Shown: one piece after another, positions 33,117-38,384 of the stretch | Numbering within the stretch: position 1 is the stretch's first letter | How the letters are laid out: the number at the start of each line of letters is the position of its first letter | Assembly (NCBI GenBank): GCA_910588815.1 | Contig: CAJUQY010000027.1 | Span: 1 to 38,384, forward strand | Source: an uncultured Lachnospiraceae bacterium | GTDB lineage: Bacteria; Bacillota; Clostridia; Lachnospirales; Lachnospiraceae | Direction of reading: 5' to 3' | DNA length: 38,384 nucleotides | Program-made: the position numbers and the translations under genes | Notes under the pieces: model-generated | What the model saw: only the letters and a program-made list of their open reading frames with translations | What the model was told of the DNA's origin: nothing | Databases searched by the model: none

Positions 33117-33145
33117 ATCATATCAGATAAGAGAATGCTTGTAAA
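33117..33145 (-). promoter_or_regulatory. Promoter of the lacI operon
   Basis: On the minus strand TTTACA (complement of 33140-33145) and TATGAT (complement of 33117-33122) are 17 bp apart, about 38 nt before the lacI-type ATG. The palindrome TTTCATGAAA (33173-33182) and GAAACGTTAT (33178-33187) lie upstream of the -35. Confidence 0.65.
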
Positions 33146-33177
33146 GAGCGATTTCACGATTTTCACGAAAATTTCAT

Positions 33178-33376
33178 GAAACGTTATTCTTCGGATAGAG
33201 AAGGGAGAAGAGGCGCGGCGAAGACGGAAATCTAATGATTAAACCGAAAAAAGGTGGGATAATCCGCAAAAAATAGGTGAAAAGTGACGAAAACTTCTTG
33301 ACATTTTTATATGGTTATGTATGATTTTTGCATCGCGTAACTCGCTGAGCATATAACGTTTCACAAATAACGTTTC
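33178..33376. promoter_or_regulatory. Repeated ATAACGTTTC operator candidates
   Basis: The decamer occurs three times: GAAACGTTAT (33178-33187, inverted) and ATAACGTTTC at 33353-33362 and 33367-33376 (direct, 14 bp apart). The AACGTT core with a central CG fits LacI-family operators. The first copy is near the lacI promoter and the other two lie downstream of the sugar-operon promoter, where bound repressor would block elongation. Confidence 0.65.
33298..33325 (+). promoter_or_regulatory. Promoter of the sugar ABC/GH32 operon
   Basis: A perfect TTGACA (33298-33303) and TATGAT (33320-33325) are 16 bp apart. Transcription should begin near 33332, just before the two ATAACGTTTC repeats. The remainder of the gap to the permease remnant includes a strong AAAGGAGG at 33504-33511. 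Confidence 0.72.
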
Positions 33377-33463
33377 GCGCACAGGGAAGCAGGCGCAGAG
33401 GGGAGAAAAGCGCGGGAGGTGATCGGGAGGAAAAGAATGCACAGGTAAAAAACGGTTTCAGAA

Positions 33464-34042
33464 ATGTCCGGAAATGAAAGGAATATCCGGGAAAGTATTT
33501 ATCAAAGGAGGAGTGAGTCGTATGAAAGTATGATCCGCATTTTCCTGAGCCCTTCGGGCGGCCTGATTAACCTGCTTCTTGGAAGCAGCATTGACTTTCT
33601 GACAGAGGCGTCGGCCTTCCGTACCATTTACATTGCTTCTGCCGTCTGGCAGGACGCAGGCTGGGGCTGCATTATTTACCTGGCCACCCTGGCAAACGTA
33701 GATCCCGGGCTTTATGAGGCGGCCAAGGTGGACGGCGCGTCGGTATTCCAGCGGATCCGGAACATCGACATCCCGGAGCTTCTGCCCATGGCGATTTTAA
33801 ATCTGATCATGGCGGCCGGCGGCCTGATGAACGTGGGCTTCGAAAAGGTATGGCTTTTGCAGACAGACTTAAACAAGGCGGCCAGCGACGTGATTGCCGT
33901 GTATGTGTACCAGCAGGGTATTGAAAGCGCCAAATACAGTTATTCCACAGCGGTGGGATTATTTAATACAGTCGTCAATATTGTCCTGTTACTGATTGTA
34001 AATAAGATCGCGTCCAAAGCTTCGGACGTGGAATTTGTGTAA
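33464..34042 (+). pseudogene. N-terminally truncated LplB-type sugar ABC permease
   Basis: The frame encodes the C-terminal part of an LplB-type permease: FLSPSGGLINLLLG, the WGCIIYLATLANVDPGLYEAAKVDGA coupling loop (EAA motif) and the last helices. Normal family members have about 290-320 residues; the first ~110-130 residues with the first helices are missing. A strong AAAGGAGG (33504-33511) serves ATG 33522, but that frame reads only Met-Lys-Val-stop. The permease frame can restart at ATG 33530, which overlaps that stop. The upstream in-frame ATG 33464 lacks a ribosome site. This looks like an internal deletion joining the original start region to the middle of the gene. Confidence 0.75.
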
Positions 34043-34057
34043 AGGAGGGGAGAGAAT

Positions 34058-34966
34058 ATGGCAACAGTTACAGCAGCAAAAAAGAAATCCGCGGGCATGT
34101 CCGACAAGACCAGCGACATTATCCTGGTAGCCATCTGTGCGGTGGTGCTCCTGATCGTGGCTTATCCTTTGTATTACGTGCTGATCGCATCCTTCTCAGA
34201 CCCTTATGAAGTGTATGCGGGGAAGACCTTCCTTCTGCCCAGCGGATTTACCCTGGACGGCTATAAGGCGGTTTTCGCAGAGAAGTCCATTGTTTCCGCT
34301 TTCTTTAATTCCGTGAAGTATACGGTGATCGGAACGGTGTTTTCTGTGGCCATGCTCTACATCACCGCCTATCCTCTGGCACAGAGGGATCTGCCGGGAC
34401 GGAAGTTTTTGAGCATTTTCTTCCTGTTTACCATGTATTTCGGCGGCGGCCTGGTTCCTACCTATCTGGTGGTGAAGCAGACCGGGCTGGTGGGCAGCAT
34501 GTGGGCGCTGTTTCTGCCCGGAGGCGTGGGTGTGGGCAATATGATCATTGTCCGCAATTACTTCCAGAACAGCATTCCCAGGGATCTGATCGAGGCGTCC
34601 TCCATCGACGGGTGCTCCAAGCTTCGGACCTTCCTCAGTGTCGTCATTCCTCTTTCCATGCCGATCCTGGCCGTTATGGTGGTCTTCTCCATGGTGGCAT
34701 ACTGGAATGACTGGTTTACGGCTCTGATCTATCTGGGCGGCAAGGGTTCTCCTCTGCCTCCGGTAATGAGAAATATCCTGATCAAGAGTTCTGCGTCTGC
34801 CTCCCAGGCGGCGACTGTTTCCGGCGGCTATGCGGAACTGAACAAGCTGACAGAACTCTTAAAATTCTGCTCCATGATTGTGGCGGCGGTTCCCATGCTG
34901 ATCATCTATCCTTTCGTTCAGAAGCATTTTGAGAAGGGATTTATGGCCGGCGCCGTGAAGGGCTAG
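34058..34966 (+). CDS. LplC-type sugar ABC transporter permease
   Basis: This full-length 302-residue inner permease has six predicted helices and the EAA coupling motif DLIEASSIDGCSKLRTFLSVVIPLSMP. The C-terminal LIIYPFVQKHFEKGFMAGAVKG is typical of LplC-type carbohydrate permeases. It would pair with the upstream permease, which is truncated here. The ATG has AAAGGAGGGGAGAG upstream. A dedicated ATPase is absent, as is usual for this family, which relies on a shared MsmX-like ATPase. The binding lipoprotein follows after 14 nt. Confidence 0.94.
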   Translation: MATVTAAKKKSAGMSDKTSDIILVAICAVVLLIVAYPLYYVLIASFSDPYEVYAGKTFLLPSGFTLDGYKAVFAEKSIVSAFFNSVKYTVIGTVFSVAMLYITAYPLAQRDLPGRKFLSIFFLFTMYFGGGLVPTYLVVKQTGLVGSMWALFLPGGVGVGNMIIVRNYFQNSIPRDLIEASSIDGCSKLRTFLSVVIPLSMPILAVMVVFSMVAYWNDWFTALIYLGGKGSPLPPVMRNILIKSSASASQAATVSGGYAELNKLTELLKFCSMIVAAVPMLIIYPFVQKHFEKGFMAGAVKG

Positions 34967-34980
34967 AAAGGAGAACAGGA

Positions 34981-36666
34981 ATGAAAAAGAATATGAAACG
35001 AGTATGTGCGGCGGCTCTGGCGGGCGCTATGACCCTGCTCCTGCCCGGCTGCAGCGGCGGCCTGGCCAACGATGTCAACGACGGCACGGTGAACCGGAAT
35101 ACGGAACAGACAGATTTTTATATTATGGGCGGCCAGTCGGCTCTGTCGGCAGGCTATGACGACATGGAGGTCCTGAATGCGCTTCAGGAGAATGCCGGGA
35201 TTCATATTGATTGGGAAACCATGAGCGATTCCCTGGCTGAGCAGGTGAATATCCGTATTACCGGCGGCCAGCTTCCGGACGCCTTCCAGGGGGTGGGATT
35301 CTCCAATTATGACCTGGCCCGCTACGGCGACGACGGTACGTTTTTGGATCTGAGCCCTTACCTGACGCCGGAGATTATGCCCAACCTGTGCGCGGTCCTG
35401 GAGGCCCATCCGGAGATCCGCGCCGCTGTGACCATGGAGGACGGAGGGATCTACGGCCTGCCCTCCGGCGAGCAGATGACCACGGCGGGAATCGGTGTAG
35501 ATATGGACGATGCTTTTTCCATCTATTCGGTGCCTCAGTACAGCATGATCAACAAGGCGTGGCTGGACGAGCTGAACCTTCCGGTTCCCACGTCTTTAGA
35601 CGAGCTTCATGACGCGCTGAAGGCCTTTAAGGATAATGACATGTCGGCGAAGTATTATGGAAACGCCGCCGGCTCCACCATTCCCATGACCACCGGCTTT
35701 GACGAGTGGTGCTGGGGGCAGAATATTTTCTACTCCGGATTCGGCTTCACCAACTGGCCCAACGACGTCTGCAATGACCTGCATTTAAAGAGTGACGGAA
35801 CGGTAGAGTTTGTCTGTGTCACCGACGCTTACAGGGACTGCCTGACCTATTTCCATGACTGGTACGCGGAGGGGCTTATGGACGTGGAAATGTTCAGCCA
35901 GAGCGACAGCCAGCTCATCGCCAAGTGCCAGCAGGGCTACGTGGGCGTTTCTACCTGGTGGTATATTGAAGAGCTGATGGGCGAGTATGCGAAAGATTAT
36001 GTGTTCCTGCCGCCGCTGACGGGCCCTGAGGGTACGGAGTATGAAGAAACCTGCGGCGTCAACATCCGTCCCGGCAGTCCCATCACCTCCGGCCAGCTCT
36101 GCATTACCAATAAGTGCAAGAGTCCCATCAACCTGCTCAAGTTCTACGACCAGTGGTATGACGGAGAGATGGTCATGCAGCTTCAGTACGGTCCGAAGGG
36201 CGTGTTCTTCACCAGACAGGAGGAGGGCACCGGCATGTGGCTTTCCATCACCGAGGAGGAATCTCAGGCTCAGTTCGGAAAGAGCAGCGGCGAGCTTAAG
36301 AACTTGTATGAAGTCTGGGGGCCGAAGCTGATTCTGGCGGAATATTACAACAATGTATTTTATATGGAAGACAGAGCCATTGAGCGTCTGACGGATTTGG
36401 ATACCTTCTGGATGCCTTACGTGAAGGATACCACCTTCTATCCTGTGGACTGCGTGTTCACCGGCATGGAGATGGAGACCATCGACTGGCACAAAACGGA
36501 TTTTGAGACTACAGTCAAAGAGCAAGAGGGGCTCTGGATCAAAGAAGGCGGCCCCACCGATGAAGAGTGGGAAGCTTATAAGACGAGGCTGAGCGAGAAG
36601 TGCGGCATGGACGATCTGTTAAAGGTTTATCAGGATGCCTATGACCGTTTTTCGGCCGCGGAATAA
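34981..36666 (+). CDS. Sugar ABC transporter substrate-binding lipoprotein (LplA-like)
   Basis: This 561-residue protein has a lipoprotein signal peptide with LPGC and lipidated cysteine C24, then an extracellular solute-binding domain of the large (LplA-like, ~500-560 aa) class. AAAGGAGAACAGG precedes the ATG. It captures an oligosaccharide outside the cell for the LplB/LplC permeases. Context with GH32 suggests a fructose-containing oligosaccharide such as kestose, inulin fragments or sucrose. A stem-loop at 36675-36703 follows. Confidence 0.92.
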   Translation: MKKNMKRVCAAALAGAMTLLLPGCSGGLANDVNDGTVNRNTEQTDFYIMGGQSALSAGYDDMEVLNALQENAGIHIDWETMSDSLAEQVNIRITGGQLPDAFQGVGFSNYDLARYGDDGTFLDLSPYLTPEIMPNLCAVLEAHPEIRAAVTMEDGGIYGLPSGEQMTTAGIGVDMDDAFSIYSVPQYSMINKAWLDELNLPVPTSLDELHDALKAFKDNDMSAKYYGNAAGSTIPMTTGFDEWCWGQNIFYSGFGFTNWPNDVCNDLHLKSDGTVEFVCVTDAYRDCLTYFHDWYAEGLMDVEMFSQSDSQLIAKCQQGYVGVSTWWYIEELMGEYAKDYVFLPPLTGPEGTEYEETCGVNIRPGSPITSGQLCITNKCKSPINLLKFYDQWYDGEMVMQLQYGPKGVFFTRQEEGTGMWLSITEEESQAQFGKSSGELKNLYEVWGPKLILAEYYNNVFYMEDRAIERLTDLDTFWMPYVKDTTFYPVDCVFTGMEMETIDWHKTDFETTVKEQEGLWIKEGGPTDEEWEAYKTRLSEKCGMDDLLKVYQDAYDRFSAAE

Positions 36667-36674
36667 AAAGAGTG

Positions 36675-36703
36675 AAGAAGGGGCGGCCGTGCCGTCCCTT
36701 CTT
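36675..36703 (+). repeat. Intercistronic stem-loop between the binding protein and GH32 genes
   Basis: AAGAAGGGGCGGC (36675-36687) pairs with GCCGTCCCTTCTT (36691-36703) with a single G-T pair. GAAAAAT follows rather than a T-run, so this is more likely an mRNA-stabilising or processing hairpin that favours the binding-protein message than a terminator. Confidence 0.65.
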
Positions 36704-36712
36704 GAAAAATAG

Positions 36713-36741
36713 TTGCCGGAGCTTTCCGGAAAAGCTATACT
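36713..36741 (+). promoter_or_regulatory. Internal promoter of the GH32 gene
   Basis: TTGCCG (36713-36718) and TATACT (36736-36741) are 17 bp apart. The spacer holds an imperfect palindrome, AGCTTTCC/GGAAAAGCT (36720-36736), a possible operator. It would give GH32 expression partly independent of the transporter. Confidence 0.55.
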
Positions 36742-36779
36742 ATTACAAGTTGATTGATTTTAAGGAGGTTACAAGACTC

Positions 36780-38270
36780 ATGACCAGTGAAACTCTTCAA
36801 AAGGCCAGAGACTTTGAAGAACAGTATGGCCCCCATATTCCTGCCGGGGAGAGGCCGGCCTTTCATGTCACTCCTGTCATTGGCTGGATGAACGACCCCA
36901 ATGGTTTTTCTTTTTATAAGGGAGAGTGCCATTTGTTTTACCAGTATCATCCCTATTCCAACGAGTGGGGTCCCATGCATTGGGGGCACGTGAAGACGAA
37001 AGATTTTATCCGGTGGGAGCGGCTTCCGGCGGCTTTGGCGCCGGATACGGAATACGACAGCGCCGGCTGCTTTTCCGGAGGCGCCGTGGAGCTTCCCGAC
37101 GGACGTCAGCTTCTTATGTATACGGGAGTCCGCAGAGAGCATGACGAGGACGGGTATCTCCGGGATATCCAGACCCAATGCGTGGCCATTGGAAACGGGG
37201 TGGATTATGAAAAATATGAAGCCAATCCGGTTCTGTTCAGAAAGGACTTGCCGGAGGGAGGGAGCATTGTGGATTTCAGGGATCCGAAGATCTGGCGGGG
37301 CGAGGACGGAATGTACTATGCGGTTCTTGGAAACCGGGCGGCGGATAACAGCGGTATGATCCTGCTTTACCGGAGCGGGGACGCTTTGGAATGGGAATTT
37401 GTCCGGATCCTGGATGCCAGCCGCAACCAGTACGGAAAAATGTGGGAATGCCCGGATTTCTTTGAGCTAGACGGGGAGCAGGTGCTTATCACCAGCCCTC
37501 AGGAGATGATCCCTGTGGGACTGGAATTTCATGCCGGATACGGGACGCTTGCCCTGCTTGGAGATTATGATCCGGACGGAAAGGGCTTTGTCAGAAAACG
37601 GGTGCAGTCCATTGACTACGGCCCGGATTTCTATGCGCCCCAGACCCTGCTTGCTCCGGACGGGAGGCGGATCATGATCGCCTGGATGCAGAACTGGAGC
37701 ACGGTCGGCGCGAAGCCGGACCATTGCCGGTGGTTTGGGCAGACGGCGATCCCCAGGGAGTTGTCCGTCAAAAACGGACGGCTTTATCAGGTGCCTGTGC
37801 GGGAACTGGAAAACTACAGGGGACAGGCGGTGGTCCACCGGAATATTCCTGTCAGCGGAGAGATCAATCTGCCGGGAGTGAAGGGGCGTCTGGTGGATAT
37901 GACGGTTACGATCCGCCCGGCGGGCGGTGATTCCTACCGGTGGTTCCGCATCCATGTGGCTAAGGACGGAGAGCATGACACGGTGATCCGCTACCGGCCG
38001 GACCAGGGAACCTTAAAGATCGACCGTACCCGCAGCGGCCTTCCTTATGACATTGTCCATACCAGAAGTTTTCTGGTGCGGCCTGCGGAAAACGGAGAGT
38101 TAAAACTTCGGATCCTTCTGGACCGGTTCAGCGTGGAGATTTTTGTCAATGACGGCGAGCAGGCGGCCAGTACGGTGATCTATACCAGGAAGGAGGCTGA
38201 CGCCATCAGCTTCGAGGCCGGCGGCTCTGCGCTCATGGACGTGGAAAAGTATGCTTTGACAGAGGTCTGA
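36780..38270 (+). CDS. GH32 beta-fructosidase (sucrose/fructo-oligosaccharide hydrolase)
   Basis: The protein has 496 residues from ATG 36780, chosen for the TAAGGAGG just upstream. All GH32 catalytic residues are present: nucleophile D39 (WMNDPNG), transition-state D168 (DFRDPK) and acid/base E223 (WECPDFF). A C-terminal beta-sandwich follows (about 360-496), ending with the SVEIFVNDG motif. There is no signal peptide, so it acts in the cytoplasm on imported sucrose, kestose or inulin oligosaccharides and releases fructose. Sucrose-6-phosphate hydrolase is an alternative, but the ABC (not PTS) context argues for unphosphorylated substrates. Confidence 0.94.
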   Translation: MTSETLQKARDFEEQYGPHIPAGERPAFHVTPVIGWMNDPNGFSFYKGECHLFYQYHPYSNEWGPMHWGHVKTKDFIRWERLPAALAPDTEYDSAGCFSGGAVELPDGRQLLMYTGVRREHDEDGYLRDIQTQCVAIGNGVDYEKYEANPVLFRKDLPEGGSIVDFRDPKIWRGEDGMYYAVLGNRAADNSGMILLYRSGDALEWEFVRILDASRNQYGKMWECPDFFELDGEQVLITSPQEMIPVGLEFHAGYGTLALLGDYDPDGKGFVRKRVQSIDYGPDFYAPQTLLAPDGRRIMIAWMQNWSTVGAKPDHCRWFGQTAIPRELSVKNGRLYQVPVRELENYRGQAVVHRNIPVSGEINLPGVKGRLVDMTVTIRPAGGDSYRWFRIHVAKDGEHDTVIRYRPDQGTLKIDRTRSGLPYDIVHTRSFLVRPAENGELKLRILLDRFSVEIFVNDGEQAASTVIYTRKEADAISFEAGGSALMDVEKYALTEV

Positions 38271-38293
38271 CGCCCCCGGCTTTCGCCGGGGCG
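38271..38293. repeat. GC-rich stem-loop after the GH32 gene
   Basis: CGCCCCCGGC and GCCGGGGCG (38285-38293) form a tight hairpin with a TTTC loop, starting one nt after the stop codon. There is no T-run, so it may be a weak or factor-assisted transcription end. Confidence 0.55.
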
Positions 38294-38317
38294 GGCCCTG
38301 GAAATGAGGGGATGCAG

Positions 38318-38384
38318 ATGAAAGCTTATTTATTTGTCTCAAAAATCAGAATACAGACCGCGCTGGCCTACCGGTTCAACGTGA
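38318..38384 (+). CDS. ABC-2 family transporter permease, partial at the right edge
   Basis: Only the first ~22 codons are in the window, starting at ATG 38318 with GAGGGG upstream; ATG 38312 in the same frame is possible. The visible N-terminus (MKAYLFVSKIRIQTALAYRF) resembles the start of ABC-2/DUF990-type exporter permeases. The call rests on this short similarity alone. Confidence 0.5.
   Translation, partial: MKAYLFVSKIRIQTALAYRFNV

Noticed and set aside
1..38384. CRISPR array, tRNA, rRNA, prophage or insertion sequence
   Set aside because: No regularly spaced repeats, cloverleaf candidates, transposase or phage genes were seen in either strand.

Overview
The window looks like the chromosome of a spore-forming Gram-positive of the class Clostridia, most likely a gut Lachnospiraceae relative (family placement is inference). 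The reasons are Spo0A, the spore protease GPR next to SpoIIP, strong AGGAGG ribosome sites, a VanG-type cluster, LplB/LplC-type sugar importers and large hybrid kinases. Most of the window is GC-rich. The first ~1.7 kb is visibly AT-richer and has a different character. No rRNA, tRNA, CRISPR array or insertion sequence was seen.

Layout. 1-1.7 kb: AT-rich segment with a large stem-loop, a sigma-A promoter, a doubtful small ORF and a membrane protein with a RING-like motif and two zinc ribbons. 1.9-5.4 kb: MATE exporter, EamA transporter and a convergent class V aminotransferase whose promoter carries a tandem operator-like repeat. 5.5-8.8 kb: a MerR-family regulator with a Uma2-family gene in its operon. 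Two promoters with the MerR hallmark 19-bp spacer and the same dyad drive a DUF362 gene and an iron-sulfur aldo/keto reductase. 8.8-11.9 kb: spo0A, glycogen synthase and an HD-domain protein. 11.8-17.9 kb, minus strand: a complete D-Ala-D-Ser (VanG-type) glycopeptide-resistance cluster in the order vanR-vanS-[terminator]-vanG-vanXY-vanT. 18.2-21.4 kb: a CarD-like regulator, gpr with a sigma-F/G-type promoter, and spoIIP. 21.6-23.8 kb: a BlaI-type repressor overlapping an M56 (BlaR1-like) membrane metalloprotease that has a non-penicillin-binding C-terminal domain, then a 66-residue ORF. 23.8-28.7 kb: two divergent hybrid sensor kinases without an adjacent output regulator. 28.7-38.3 kb: an AGE-family isomerase, then a sugar-utilisation divergon. 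LacI regulator, membrane protein, lipoprotein and YesL lie on the minus strand. ABC permease (N-terminally truncated), ABC permease, binding lipoprotein and GH32 fructosidase lie on the plus strand. A partial ABC-2-type permease starts at the right edge.

How the parts work together. The van genes would make D-serine (VanT), join it to D-alanine (VanG) and remove D-Ala-D-Ala ends (VanXY) under VanRS control. vanG/vanXY and vanXY/vanT overlap and are probably translationally coupled. An intrinsic terminator in front of vanG separates the regulatory from the resistance genes and could act as an attenuator. The LacI divergon looks like a fructo-oligosaccharide or sucrose-type import and hydrolysis unit whose first permease has lost its N-terminal third or more. 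It has a strong ribosome site leading into a dead three-codon frame, and repeated ATAACGTTTC operator candidates on both sides of the divergent promoters. The strongest items for follow-up are the van cluster with its leader terminator, the two-promoter MerR regulon, the BlaI/M56 sensor with an unusual extracellular domain, and the broken permease.
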